A DNA stretch of 26,917 nucleotides from positions 1-26,917 of the forward strand of contig DLAL01000039.1 of assembly GCA_002493945.1 (NCBI GenBank), in the 5' to 3' direction. The notes beneath the pieces were generated by a model that saw nothing but the letters and a program-made list of their open reading frames with translations, was not told where the DNA came from and did not search any database. The number at the start of each line of letters is the position of its first letter. Position 1 is the first letter of the stretch. This stretch comes from Porphyromonadaceae bacterium UBA7048 (lineage in GTDB: Bacteria; Bacteroidota; Bacteroidia; Bacteroidales; Muribaculaceae). This document shows, in pieces, positions 1 to 8,121 of the stretch. The translations under genes and the position numbers were made by a program.

Positions 1-24
1 AAAGTTTAGCGGACAGTAATATTA

Positions 25-1419
25 TTAAATCTCATTGTACACCCCGAACTCGGCGATTCCGACTTCGGTGTCGGCATCATCGATGTTCAGTCGCACAGCA
101 TCGGCATAGCGGCGGTCGAAGCGGTGGACCTTTACGCGACGGTCAGTCGGAGCATCGCCGTCGAACACCTTCTCCCATCGGCCGTTCACGCGGCACTCGA
201 TGCTGTATCGGTTAAGGCGCTTGTCCTTCACTCCGGTGATGACCACGGCGTTGACAGGCTGCGTGCGGCCCAGCTCCACGGCAAGCCAGAGATGCGCCAC
301 CTCCTTGTTGCTGATCCACGGCGAGTCGAAGTCATCGTCAGTGGCGAGGTCGTGGATATACATGTCATAGCTCCACGAGCCCGTGGCATGGCAGCCCTTG
401 GCGAGATTCGACGCCGTCATGGGAGCACCGGTCTCGGCTACCTTGGCCGGCTTGCCTTTGCCGTTCCACATGCTTCCGATTTTCTTGAGCGAGGCAAGGG
501 CGTTGTCATCGAGCAGACCGTCGCGGTTCGGCGCCACATTCAGGATGAAGGTACAGCCCACGCGGTTCATCGGCACGAGGTTGTCGTTGACCATCGCTGC
601 AGGGTCTTTGGTGTCCTTGGCCGGGAACCACGTCTTCCAGAACCACGTGTCCTGAATCGGGTAGCATGCCATCGACGGCAGGAAGCTGTTGTCCTTCTCG
701 ATGCGCTGGCCGGCGCCCTGCTCGTAGGTCTTGATGTCGGAGTAGAACAGACCCTCGGCGGGATACTTTGCGCCGTTGAGGTCCATCACCAGACAGTCAG
801 GCTGGATTGACTTACAGAATTTGTATATATCGTCGAACGATATGTCCTCGTACGAAATACGCGACCACGGTGCGTCCCAGCCGTCTATCATCAGAGCCGT
901 CACAGGTCCGTAGTTCGTGAGCAGTTCGCGCAGCTGGGCCTTGATGAAGTCGGCGTGATAAGGCTCAATCTTCTTCGGAAGTATGCCTTCGTGAAGGTCG
1001 AGTATCGAGTAATGGAACATCACCTTCATGCCTTTCTCGCGGAGAGCGTCGGTGAGCTCGCGCACCACGTCGCGGCCGGCGGCGCTGCGCACGGCATTGT
1101 AGTCGGTGGTCTCGGTGTCCCAGAGGCAGAATCCGTTGTGGTGCTTGACCGAAGCGCAGACGAAGTTCATGTTGGCGCTCCGCGCACCGTCCACCCACTG
1201 CCGGCAGTCGAGCTTGGCGGGATTGAAGAGCGACAGCGGTGCTTCGGGGTCAGCCCAGTCGCTGTCCAGATAGGTGCCCATGCCGAAGTGTACGAAGAGG
1301 CCGAATTTCAGGTCAACGAAGTCCTGCTGGAGCTCGTGCAGAGTCCTGCCGAAGGACGGCACCGTCATCCCCAGGGCCGCGGCCAGGATGATGAGGCGCA
1401 TGAATAAGGAAGATTTCAT
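25..1419 (-). CDS. GH29 alpha-L-fucosidase, exported
   Basis: Predicted exported exo-alpha-L-fucosidase of 464 residues that would remove terminal fucose from host or dietary glycans in the periplasm. The start is the ATG followed by a clear signal peptide (hydrophobic residues 7-20); the frame stays open upstream, but that part runs through a promoter and the divergent porQ gene. GH29 signs are the N-terminal KFGLFVHFG motif (residues 38-46), KHHNGF (92-97), and YGPVTALMIDGWDAPW (170-185), in which Asp179 fits the catalytic nucleophile. LNVAPNRDG (293-301) matches the usual end of the barrel. Residues from about 340 form a C-terminal beta-sandwich resembling an F5/8-type domain, common in this family. 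It is divergent from porQ and has its own promoter. The general acid cannot be placed by eye, and whether it cleaves a particular linkage is unknown. Confidence 0.92.
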   Translation of the reverse strand: MKSSLFMRLIILAAALGMTVPSFGRTLHELQQDFVDLKFGLFVHFGMGTYLDSDWADPEAPLSLFNPAKLDCRQWVDGARSANMNFVCASVKHHNGFCLWDTETTDYNAVRSAAGRDVVRELTDALREKGMKVMFHYSILDLHEGILPKKIEPYHADFIKAQLRELLTNYGPVTALMIDGWDAPWSRISYEDISFDDIYKFCKSIQPDCLVMDLNGAKYPAEGLFYSDIKTYEQGAGQRIEKDNSFLPSMACYPIQDTWFWKTWFPAKDTKDPAAMVNDNLVPMNRVGCTFILNVAPNRDGLLDDNALASLKKIGSMWNGKGKPAKVAETGAPMTASNLAKGCHATGSWSYDMYIHDLATDDDFDSPWISNKEVAHLWLAVELGRTQPVNAVVITGVKDKRLNRYSIECRVNGRWEKVFDGDAPTDRRVKVHRFDRRYADAVRLNIDDADTEVGIAEFGVYNEI

Positions 1420-1462
1420 GAGATAAGGTATCAGGTTTGAATTTGGAAAACAGATTGGTTCG

Positions 1463-1494
1463 CAAAGGTACTGAAAAATACAATACACGGCAAA
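1463..1494 (-). promoter_or_regulatory. Bacteroidetes-type promoter of the fucosidase gene
   Basis: On the minus strand a TTTG box at 1494-1491 is followed after 20 bases by TACCTTTG at 1470-1463, matching the Bacteroidetes -33/-7 consensus (TTTG, then TAnnTTTG). Transcription would start near 1456, leaving a leader of about 37 bases before the ATG at 1419. This supports the 1419 start over the longer open frame. Confidence 0.75.
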
Positions 1495-1495
1495 A

Positions 1496-1527
1496 TTTGC
1501 CGTTATACTTTTTAGTACGTAACTTTG
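1496..1527 (+). promoter_or_regulatory. Bacteroidetes-type promoter of porQ
   Basis: TTTG at 1496-1499 is followed after 20 bases by TAACTTTG at 1520-1527. Transcription would start near 1534, about 15 bases before the porQ ATG. The -33 box sits in the palindrome GGCAAAATTTGCC (1489-1501), whose other half is the -33 box of the divergent fucosidase promoter. Confidence 0.75.
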
Positions 1528-1548
1528 CAAAAGCAAACGCCGCTTCTG

Positions 1549-2580
1549 ATGAAATACAGACAACTGCTCGCTGCAATTGCCGTCGCGCTCATGCTCCAGA
1601 CCCTGGTCACAGCCGCAGCGCAGGAAAGCAATTCGGCATATAACTTCCTCAACGTCACCTCCTCGGCCCGTATATACGGCCTGGGCGGCGTCAACATATC
1701 CCTGGTCGACGACGACATCACCACCACCGACCAGAATCCGGCCCTTCTCGGAGCCGAGATGAGCAATCAGGTGGCTTTCAACTATATGCGCTACATCGGC
1801 GGTTCGAACTTCGCCGGACTCCGCTACGGCCACTCCGCCGGCGAGCACGGCGCATGGTCGGCCGGCATCCAGTACTTCGGATACGGTTCTATGAAAGAGA
1901 CCCTTCCCGACGGCTCGCATGTGGGCGACTTCTCGCCCAAGGACGTGGCGTTCGGAGCCACATACTCCCACGACATCACCGACCGCCTCCGCGGCGGCAT
2001 CGACATAAAGCTGCTCTACAGCGGATATGCCGAGTACACGGCGTTCGCCGTAGCCACCAACCTGGGCATAAATTACTACGACGACGAGCGCGACATGTCG
2101 CTCTCGGCCGTCATCGCCAACCTCGGCGGACAGGTCAAGCGCTTCGACAAAGCCTACGACCGGCTCCCCTTCGACATCCGCCTGGGATGGTCGCAGACTC
2201 TCGGCTCGCTCCCCCTGCGCCTGTCTATTACGGCCTGGAACCTCACCAAGTGGAAACTCCCCTACGTCCATCCCGGCGACGGCACCGGCTACAGCAGCGA
2301 CATGGAGACCAAGGAGTCGTTCATGTCCAACCTCTTCCGCCACCTCGTCTTCGGACTCGACCTCGTGTCAAGCCCCAACTACTACCTCTCCTTAGGCTAC
2401 AACTACAAGACACGCACCGACATGAGCACCTACTCGCGCAGCTTCATCTCCGGCTTCTCCATAGGCGGAGGTCTGAAGGTGAGCAACTTCAGCGCCGGCA
2501 TAGCCTTCGCACAGCCACACACAGGCGCAACCACGCTCATGTTCAACATATCCTACAATTTCAACGACTTGATTTACTGA
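1549..2580 (+). CDS. porQ: PorQ-like outer-membrane protein (type IX secretion associated)
   Basis: Protein of 343 residues with a signal peptide (MKYRQLLAAIAVALML, cleavage probably after the Ala-rich stretch near 20-25). The mature part is rich in alternating aromatic and polar residues and in Gly, as in outer-membrane beta-barrels, and contains the PorQ-like N-terminal region with YNFLNVTSSARIYGLGG and TTTDQNPALLG. PorQ is associated with the type IX secretion system, but many Bacteroidales carry it without a full system, and no other core type IX gene is recognised here apart from a generic PorT-like barrel further right. The ATG at 1549 is preferred to an in-frame TTG at 1525, because the TTG lies inside the -7 box. 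cmk starts two bases after its stop, so the genes are probably cotranscribed. The name rests on memory of the family and on this gene order. Confidence 0.8.
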   Translation: MKYRQLLAAIAVALMLQTLVTAAAQESNSAYNFLNVTSSARIYGLGGVNISLVDDDITTTDQNPALLGAEMSNQVAFNYMRYIGGSNFAGLRYGHSAGEHGAWSAGIQYFGYGSMKETLPDGSHVGDFSPKDVAFGATYSHDITDRLRGGIDIKLLYSGYAEYTAFAVATNLGINYYDDERDMSLSAVIANLGGQVKRFDKAYDRLPFDIRLGWSQTLGSLPLRLSITAWNLTKWKLPYVHPGDGTGYSSDMETKESFMSNLFRHLVFGLDLVSSPNYYLSLGYNYKTRTDMSTYSRSFISGFSIGGGLKVSNFSAGIAFAQPHTGATTLMFNISYNFNDLIY

Positions 2581-2582
2581 GA

Positions 2583-3287
2583 ATGACCGACCACTCTACA
2601 CCAATCACCATAGCCGTCGACGGCTACTCGTCATCCGGCAAAAGTACCATGGCCCGACGCCTCGCAGCCACCATCGGATACCGCTACATCGACTCGGGCG
2701 CCATGTACCGCGCCGTCACCCTCTACGCCCTCGACCACGGCATGATAGCCCCCGACGGCACTCCCGACACCGACGCCATCACGGCAGCCCTGCCTGACAT
2801 ACACATCGACTTCGAGGTGCAGCCCGACGGCTCGCCCCAGCACACCATGCTCAACGGCGTCGACGTCGAGAGCGAAATCCGCCGCCTCCGCGTGTCCAAC
2901 GCCGTATCGCCCGTGGCCGCAATACCGCAGGTGCGCCGCGCGCTGGTAGAGAAGCAGAAAGCCTTCGGCGCAGGCGGTGGCATAGTCATGGACGGCCGCG
3001 ACATAGGCACCGTGGTATTCCCTGACGCACGCCTGAAGATATTCGTCGACGCATCTCCGGAGACACGTGCCCAGCGCCGATTCAAGGAACTGATGGAGAA
3101 AGGCGCCGCCGTATCATACGAGGACGTCCTGGCCAACGTCGTGCACCGAGACAAAATCGACACCACTCGCGCAGACAGTCCTCTCCGCAAGGCTGAGGAC
3201 GCCGTAGTCCTCGACAACTCGCACATGACGGTCGAGGAGCAGGACGCGTGGCTGCTGAACCTCTTCAACAAAATCATATCAGAGTGA
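2583..3287 (+). CDS. cmk: Cytidylate kinase
   Basis: Cytoplasmic (d)CMP kinase of 234 residues, phosphorylating CMP and dCMP with ATP in pyrimidine salvage. The phosphate-binding loop GYSSSGKST is at residues 14-22, followed by YIDSGAMYRAVT, which forms the substrate-side fold of Cmk. The MDGRDIGTVVFPDA motif and RAQRRFKELMEKG fit the later CMP-binding and lid regions. Length is normal for the family. It lies two bases after porQ and its TGA overlaps the GTG start of ispH, so translation of the two is probably coupled. Confidence 0.96.
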   Translation: MTDHSTPITIAVDGYSSSGKSTMARRLAATIGYRYIDSGAMYRAVTLYALDHGMIAPDGTPDTDAITAALPDIHIDFEVQPDGSPQHTMLNGVDVESEIRRLRVSNAVSPVAAIPQVRRALVEKQKAFGAGGGIVMDGRDIGTVVFPDARLKIFVDASPETRAQRRFKELMEKGAAVSYEDVLANVVHRDKIDTTRADSPLRKAEDAVVLDNSHMTVEEQDAWLLNLFNKIISE

Positions 3288-4144
3288 AGCCCTCCATCGA
3301 AATCGACAGCCAGTCAGGATTCTGCTTCGGCGTAGTCACGGCCATACACAAGGCCGAGGAAGAACTCGGCCGCGGAGGCACGCTCTACTGTCTGGGCGAC
3401 ATCGTGCACAACTCCGACGAAGTCGAGCGACTGCGACGCAAAGGGCTCGAGACCATCACCCACACCGACCTCGACTCGCTCCGCCATGTCAAGGTCCTCC
3501 TCCGCGCACACGGCGAGCCGCCGTCGACCTACGAGACCGCGCGCCGCAACGGCATCGACATAATCGACGCCACCTGTCCCGTCGTCCTACGTCTGCAGCA
3601 GCGCATCAAGGCAGCATATGACGCCGGAGGCGACACACAGATAGTGATATACGGAAAGCTCGGCCACGCCGAAGTCAACGGACTCGTCGGGCAGACCGAA
3701 GGCACCGCCATAGTCGTCGAGGACATCGACGGCCTCGACAAAGTCGACTTCTCACGGCCCGTGGCCCTGTACTCCCAGACTACCAAGAGCCTCGAGGGAT
3801 TCAACGCCATGATCGGGGAGATACGCCGCCGCATGGCTCCGGGCGTGGCCTTCTCCTTCCATGACACCATCTGCCGCCAGGTGGCCAACCGCGTTGAGCA
3901 TCTGCGCCAGTTCGCACGCAGCAAGGACGTCGTCCTCTTCGTGGCCGGAAGCAAGAGCAGCAACGGACGCGTGCTCTTCAATCAGTGTCTCGACGTCAAT
4001 CCGCGCACCTACCTCATCAGCAACGGTGCCCAGCTACGGGCCGAGTGGCTCGCCGACGCCGCCACCGTAGGCATCTGCGGAGCCACCTCCACACCGCGCT
4101 GGCTCATGGAGGAAGTCCTCGTCAGCGCACGCGAGAAGAGCTGA
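3284..4144 (+). CDS. ispH: 4-hydroxy-3-methylbut-2-enyl diphosphate reductase
   Basis: Last enzyme of the MEP pathway, reducing HMBPP to isopentenyl and dimethylallyl diphosphate with an iron-sulfur cluster. From the GTG start the protein has 286 residues. The three expected cluster cysteines are visible: Cys14 (SGFCFGV), Cys98 (DATCPVV) and Cys197 (DTICRQ). Substrate-binding motifs are also present: VHN (His42), AHGEPP (His76), LGHAEVNG (His128 and Glu130), SSN (225-227) and ICGATSTPRW. There is no good ATG. GTG at 3284 overlaps the cmk stop as GTGA and places the N-terminus right before the first beta-strand, as in homologues. The MEP pathway is therefore the likely isoprenoid route in this organism. 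Confidence 0.95.
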   Translation: MKPSIEIDSQSGFCFGVVTAIHKAEEELGRGGTLYCLGDIVHNSDEVERLRRKGLETITHTDLDSLRHVKVLLRAHGEPPSTYETARRNGIDIIDATCPVVLRLQQRIKAAYDAGGDTQIVIYGKLGHAEVNGLVGQTEGTAIVVEDIDGLDKVDFSRPVALYSQTTKSLEGFNAMIGEIRRRMAPGVAFSFHDTICRQVANRVEHLRQFARSKDVVLFVAGSKSSNGRVLFNQCLDVNPRTYLISNGAQLRAEWLADAATVGICGATSTPRWLMEEVLVSAREKS

Positions 4145-4191
4145 GACGCCCCCTCGCGAACCAGTATTCACCATCATACGTTTTACAGATT

Positions 4192-4689
4192 GTGGACCGA
4201 TTCATAGCCATAGACGTCGAGACCGCCAACTCCGAGCGCTCGAGCATCTGCGCCATAGGAGCCGTGAAAGTCGAGGACGGAGTCATCGTCGACCGCCGTT
4301 ACTCGCTCGTGCGGCCCGAGCCGGACTGGTACGCATGGTTCTGCACCAAGGTACACGGACTCACCGACGACGACACCTGGGATGCGCCGCCCTTCGGCAC
4401 CGTCTGGACCGACTGGGCCGACTGGCTCGAGGGATACACCCTGGTTGCGCACAACGCACCCTTCGACTCCTCGTGTATCCGCGCCGCCTGCTCCGTGTAT
4501 CGCCTCGACCCTCCGGCCGAACCGTTCCTCTGCACTCTGGCCGCGGCACGCCGCTCAATTCCGCGCGGCATGTGCCCCTCCAAATCACTTGACCAACTAT
4601 GCCAGTACTTCGGGATACCCCTCAACCGGCACCACGACGCCCTCGAAGACGCCGAAGCGTGCGCAAAACTCGCCGTCGTCCTTCTCTGA
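4192..4689 (+). CDS. DnaQ-like DEDDh 3'-5' exonuclease
   Basis: Small stand-alone exonuclease of 165 residues. The DEDDh residues can be placed: Asp8 and Glu10 in AIDVET, Asp92 in AHNAPFDSS, and His148 and Asp153 in HHDALEDAEA. This makes it a likely metal-dependent 3'-5' exonuclease acting on DNA or RNA ends, comparable to the DnaQ proofreading domain. It lacks extra domains, so it is not a full polymerase epsilon subunit with a known partner. The start is GTG at 4192, just before the first strand; no ATG is available close by. The stop overlaps the next ATG (TGATG), and ispH ends 47 bases upstream, so it probably belongs to the same transcript. Substrate is unknown. Confidence 0.88.
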   Translation: MDRFIAIDVETANSERSSICAIGAVKVEDGVIVDRRYSLVRPEPDWYAWFCTKVHGLTDDDTWDAPPFGTVWTDWADWLEGYTLVAHNAPFDSSCIRAACSVYRLDPPAEPFLCTLAAARRSIPRGMCPSKSLDQLCQYFGIPLNRHHDALEDAEACAKLAVVLL

Positions 4690-4994
4690 TGCGGCGTCTC
4701 TCACGGCCTCTGGCCGTAGTGGCAGCCATTGCCGTCGCGGCTGCTCTCGTCGTCGGTGTCGTCGGCCATGACGAACGCACCGAAGTCGACCCCGGCATGA
4801 AAGCCGCCGCTCAGGCCGGACGCGACGCCGCGGCCGCAGTGGCACACACACCGGCAGCATCAATGGCCCGCGAAAGCGCCATCCTCGAGATACGGGCACG
4901 CGAGACCGACCTGCGCCGCTCAGGATTCGATGCCGAGGCCGACACTTTCGCCGCCGAGGCCGGCAAAGCCCTCGAAACTCTCTTAAAACAATAA
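4689..4994 (+). CDS. Small membrane-anchored protein, unknown function
   Basis: Protein of 101 residues that I do not recognise. It starts with basic residues and one strongly hydrophobic segment (about residues 8-26, Ala/Val-rich), then ends in a soluble Ala-, Glu- and Arg-rich tail likely to be helical. This fits a single-pass anchor or uncleaved signal with a periplasmic helical tail; no lipobox is visible. The ATG shares a base with the stop of the exonuclease gene (TGATG) and the stop is three bases before the acyl-CoA-ligase-like gene, so it is embedded in the operon. The tight spacing and GC-rich third codon positions support it being real. Confidence 0.7.
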   Translation: MRRLSRPLAVVAAIAVAAALVVGVVGHDERTEVDPGMKAAAQAGRDAAAAVAHTPAASMARESAILEIRARETDLRRSGFDAEADTFAAEAGKALETLLKQ

Positions 4995-4997
4995 ACT

Positions 4998-6647
4998 ATG
5001 GAGATTTGCGACAACCTCATCTCATATATCGAGAACACACTGAAGGACAATCAGGAACTACTCGCCCTCACCGACTTCCACGGCCAGTCGTTCCAGTATC
5101 GCGACGTAGCGCGCAAGATTGCCAAACTGCACATACTCTTCGACCAGTCGGGCATACATCACGGCGACAAAATCGCCCTCTGCGGACGCAACAGCGCCCA
5201 GTGGGCCATAGCATTCCTCGCCACCATCACATACGGAGCAGTCGCCGTGCCCATCCTTCACGACTTCAAGCCTGACAACATCCACCATCTTGTCAACCAC
5301 TCCGGCGCGCGTCTCTTCTTCGCCGACTCGTCGACATGGGAGAACCTCGACCGCGACACCATGGCCGACCTCCTCGGAGCCATCCTGATCAACGACTACT
5401 CGCTCCTCTTCAGCCGCAGCGACGCGCTCACGCACGCGCGAGAGAACCTGAATCTCCTCTTCGGCGAGCGCTATCCCGAGCGGTTCACCGCCGACGACAT
5501 AGCCTACCGGCGTCCGAATCCTGACGACCTCTGCATCATCAACTACACCTCAGGCTCCACAGGATTCTCCAAGGGCGTCATGCTCTCCTACCGCGCCATG
5601 TGGTCGAACGTGCAGTTCACCATCGACGGCCTCGACTTCCTCAAGCCCGGCGACGGCATGGTGTGCATGCTTCCGCTGGCACATATGTTCGGCCTCATGG
5701 TCGAACTCCTCCATCCATTCGTCAAAGGCTGCCACATCAACTTCCTCACGCGCACCCCGTCGCCCAAGGTCATCATGGACGCCTTCGCACAGGTGCAGCC
5801 CAAGCTCATCGTCGCCGTTCCCCTCATCATAGAGAAGATAGTCAAGACGCGCGTATTCCCACTCCTCGACAAGCCTCTGATGAAGCTCCTCATGATGGTG
5901 CCTTTCGTCGACGACCATCTCCTGCACAAAATCAAGGAGCGCATGGAGGCCACCTTCGGCGGACGCCTTCAGGAACTCATCATCGGCGGAGCCGGCCTGA
6001 ACAAGGACGTCGAGACCTTCCTGCGCCGCATACGCTTCCCCTACACCGTCGGATACGGCATGACCGAATGCGGGCCCCTCATCGCATATGCCCCCTGGGA
6101 CATCCAGCGGCCCGGCTCGTGCGGCCGTGTCGTGGACCGCATGCAGCTGCGCGTCGCCTCTCCAGACCCGGCCACACAGGCCGGAGTCCTGTGGGTCAAG
6201 GGCGACAACGTCATGCAGGGCTACTACAAGAACCTCGATGCCACAGCAGCCGTGTTCGACGCCGACGGATGGATGAACACCGGCGACATCTGCAATGTCG
6301 ACGCCGACGGATACATCTACATCCGCGGCCGCGACAAGACCATGATACTCGGACCATCCGGTCAGAACATCTACCCTGAGGAAATAGAGCAGATTCTAAA
6401 CAACATGCCTTACGTAGCCGAATCTCTGGTCATCGAGCAGAACGGCCACCTCGTGGCTCTAATCTACCCCGACCTCGAGAACGCCACAAAGCAAGGCATC
6501 GACATCGACACGCAGATGCGGCAGAACATCGAGGCACTCAACAAAGAGCTGCCCGGCTACAGCCGCATCTCCGACCTCCGCATCCTCTCCGAGGAATTCG
6601 AGAAAACGCCCAAGCGCTCCATAAAACGCTACCTCTACCAGCACTGA
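4998..6647 (+). CDS. AMP-binding long-chain fatty acid-CoA ligase-like enzyme
   Basis: Member of the adenylate-forming (ANL) superfamily, 549 residues, predicted to activate a fatty acid as acyl-AMP and transfer it to CoA at the inner membrane face. The phosphate-binding signature YTSGSTGFSKG is at 183-193. VGYGMTECGPL matches the A5 motif, and GDICNVDADGYIYIRGRDK the hinge region. The C-terminal PKRSIKRYLYQH carries lysines in the place of the catalytic A10 lysine. It has no carrier-protein or condensation domain, so acyl-CoA synthetase is more likely than a peptide-synthetase module, but the acid substrate and the acceptor (CoA or a carrier protein) cannot be read from sequence. It begins three bases after the preceding small gene. 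Confidence 0.88.
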   Translation: MEICDNLISYIENTLKDNQELLALTDFHGQSFQYRDVARKIAKLHILFDQSGIHHGDKIALCGRNSAQWAIAFLATITYGAVAVPILHDFKPDNIHHLVNHSGARLFFADSSTWENLDRDTMADLLGAILINDYSLLFSRSDALTHARENLNLLFGERYPERFTADDIAYRRPNPDDLCIINYTSGSTGFSKGVMLSYRAMWSNVQFTIDGLDFLKPGDGMVCMLPLAHMFGLMVELLHPFVKGCHINFLTRTPSPKVIMDAFAQVQPKLIVAVPLIIEKIVKTRVFPLLDKPLMKLLMMVPFVDDHLLHKIKERMEATFGGRLQELIIGGAGLNKDVETFLRRIRFPYTVGYGMTECGPLIAYAPWDIQRPGSCGRVVDRMQLRVASPDPATQAGVLWVKGDNVMQGYYKNLDATAAVFDADGWMNTGDICNVDADGYIYIRGRDKTMILGPSGQNIYPEEIEQILNNMPYVAESLVIEQNGHLVALIYPDLENATKQGIDIDTQMRQNIEALNKELPGYSRISDLRILSEEFEKTPKRSIKRYLYQH

Positions 6648-6703
6648 CCGTGAACCGACGGCACCCCGGCAGCGTTATCTATACAGAATAAAAATTTACG
6701 ATT

Positions 6704-6859
6704 ATGGATAACGACAGCAAAAAGAAAGACAGCACAGAGAAGGGTGCCGGAAAGTATCCCGGTGTTGCGATAGACGTAGCCGACGACGAGAAGACCACCG
6801 AACGGCTCGTCAAGGAACGCACCTGCACCCAGAACAACAATCCACGCAACAACGACTGA
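6704..6859 (+). CDS. Small hydrophilic protein, 51 residues, unknown
   Basis: Open frame of 51 codons starting at ATG 6704 and ending TGA 6859, just before the intergenic terminator. The product is highly charged: a Lys/Asp/Ser-rich start (MDNDSKKKDS), a central segment YPGVAIDVADDEKTTERL, and an Asn-rich end (NNNPRNND). There is no membrane segment or known motif. It has the same GC-rich third positions as its neighbours and lies between the acyl-CoA-ligase-like gene (56 bases upstream) and a terminator only seven bases downstream, which is where an operon's last gene would sit. Function unknown. Confidence 0.6.
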   Translation: MDNDSKKKDSTEKGAGKYPGVAIDVADDEKTTERLVKERTCTQNNNPRNND

Positions 6860-6866
6860 AAAACAC

Positions 6867-6909
6867 ACACAGAAGGCCGCCTCCCCCACCGGGAAGCGGC
6901 CTTCTGTGT
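6867..6909. terminator. Convergent intergenic terminator hairpin
   Basis: A perfect 14-bp stem (6867-6880 with 6896-6909) around a 15-base loop lies between two convergent genes. On the minus strand the hairpin is followed by TTTTT (bases 6863-6859), so it fits a Rho-independent terminator for the ROK gene. On the plus strand the following bases are only moderately T-rich, but it may also end the left operon. Confidence 0.8.
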
Positions 6910-6927
6910 TGTGCGATAATATCCGCG

Positions 6928-8040
6928 TTATTCCTCGGCAGCCTCGGCGGCGTCGATGCTCTGGAGAGCATATACATACGCGCCTATCGAGATAGCCTTC
7001 GACGCACCGAGCTTCGACACAATCAGGCCCGTGCGCTTCACGTTGTCATAGGGCACCATGCGGCTGGTCCCGTAGACGGGAATCATCACCGGAGCGCCCG
7101 TGGCGAATTCGTTGAACTCGGCCTCGTCGTCGAGGTCGTAGACCTTCGGCTGCACGCGGTTCACGTCCTCGCCGGTCATAGTCTTGAGCGTCGAGCGGAG
7201 TTCGCCCAGCAGAGCCGGCTTGATGTACTTCATGGCTCCGGTCAGACCGCCGCCTACCACCACCAGAGAGTCAGTCAGCGTGATGGCTGCCGCGAAAGCG
7301 TCGCCCGTGGCACGGCCGAAACGAGCGAATGCCTCTTTGGCAGCTTCGGGATTGCCCTCGCGCTTGCCCTCGGCGATGAGGAAGATGTCGTAGGGCGTGA
7401 GGTCATCTGTGCAGCCCGACAGCTCGGCATATGCGCGCTTGATGGCGCGGATGGACGAGCCCTCTTCGGCGATGATGCCCGGCATATAGCGGTTGTAGAG
7501 GCAGTACGTCTCGATGCATGCGTTGTTGCCCAGATTGGGCTTGCCGTCGATGACCGAACCGATGCCCAGGCCCGTGCCGAAGGTATAGCCGAGCAGGTTG
7601 CCGTACTTGCGTGTGCCGCCGGCTTCGGCCACATGGCGGTTGATTTCGGGGAGAGCGCCGGCAGCGGCCTCGCCGCAGGCGAAGAGGTCACCGTCATTGT
7701 TGATGTACACCGGCAGATTGTAGTGCTCGCTCAGGAACGGACCCAGCGCCACGCCGTCGCGGAACGACGGGAAGTTGGGCAGATAGCCGCCGATGATGCC
7801 GGCGCGGTAGTCTGCCGGACCGGGGAAGGCGAAGCTGATGGCCACAGGAGCCTCGGGCAGCTGCGCTATGACTTCGTCGAAACCTTTGACCATAGTGGCC
7901 AGGCACTGGTCAAGGTCGTGCGAGTTAGAGGGATAGGTGATAGGGTCGATGATGAATTCACAACCACGCATTGCGCTGAACACGAAGTTGGTACCACCTG
8001 CGTCGAGAGTCACGACGATACGATTGTCATGCTGATACAT
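6928..8040 (-). CDS. ROK family sugar kinase, zinc motif absent
   Basis: ROK-family protein of 370 residues, probably phosphorylating a hexose or related sugar in the cytoplasm. The ATP phosphate motif DAGGTN is at 13-18, the catalytic-base motif INND at 113-116 (Asp116), GTGLGIGSVIDG lies near 154-165, and a second ATP-binding stretch VVVGGGLTGAM follows. The CxCGxxGCxE zinc motif of many ROK kinases is missing; the corresponding area reads NNACIETYC. There is no N-terminal winged helix, so it is a kinase-type and not a repressor-type ROK protein. It lies 81 bases downstream of the DUF4861 gene on the same strand and may have served the same sugar pathway. Its substrate is unknown. Confidence 0.85.
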   Translation of the reverse strand: MYQHDNRIVVTLDAGGTNFVFSAMRGCEFIIDPITYPSNSHDLDQCLATMVKGFDEVIAQLPEAPVAISFAFPGPADYRAGIIGGYLPNFPSFRDGVALGPFLSEHYNLPVYINNDGDLFACGEAAAGALPEINRHVAEAGGTRKYGNLLGYTFGTGLGIGSVIDGKPNLGNNACIETYCLYNRYMPGIIAEEGSSIRAIKRAYAELSGCTDDLTPYDIFLIAEGKREGNPEAAKEAFARFGRATGDAFAAAITLTDSLVVVGGGLTGAMKYIKPALLGELRSTLKTMTGEDVNRVQPKVYDLDDEAEFNEFATGAPVMIPVYGTSRMVPYDNVKRTGLIVSKLGASKAISIGAYVYALQSIDAAEAAEE

Positions 8041-8121
8041 TGTAGTGTTAAGATAAAAAGGTAAAAGGTATAAGTATGGTGGTGGTTTTTTAGGTCAGAA
8101 TTTTATGCGGTATCTATGGTG

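Noticed and set aside
1420..2343. Long minus-strand open frame continuing upstream of the fucosidase start
   Set aside because: It runs antisense through porQ and across both promoters, lacks family similarity and arises from high GC at third positions; the signal peptide starts at 1419.
1854..2582. Plus-strand open frame extending cmk upstream
   Set aside because: The residues are Arg/His/Pro-rich shadow sequence of porQ in another frame; the cmk fold starts at 2583.
4177..4184. TACGTTTT as a promoter for the exonuclease gene
   Set aside because: It lacks the final G of TAnnTTTG and a -33 box, and the start codon is only eight bases away.
8041..8121. Promoter for the ROK gene in the 81-base gap
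   Set aside because: Only TACCTTTT-like sequences are present, without a full -7 box or a placed -33 box.
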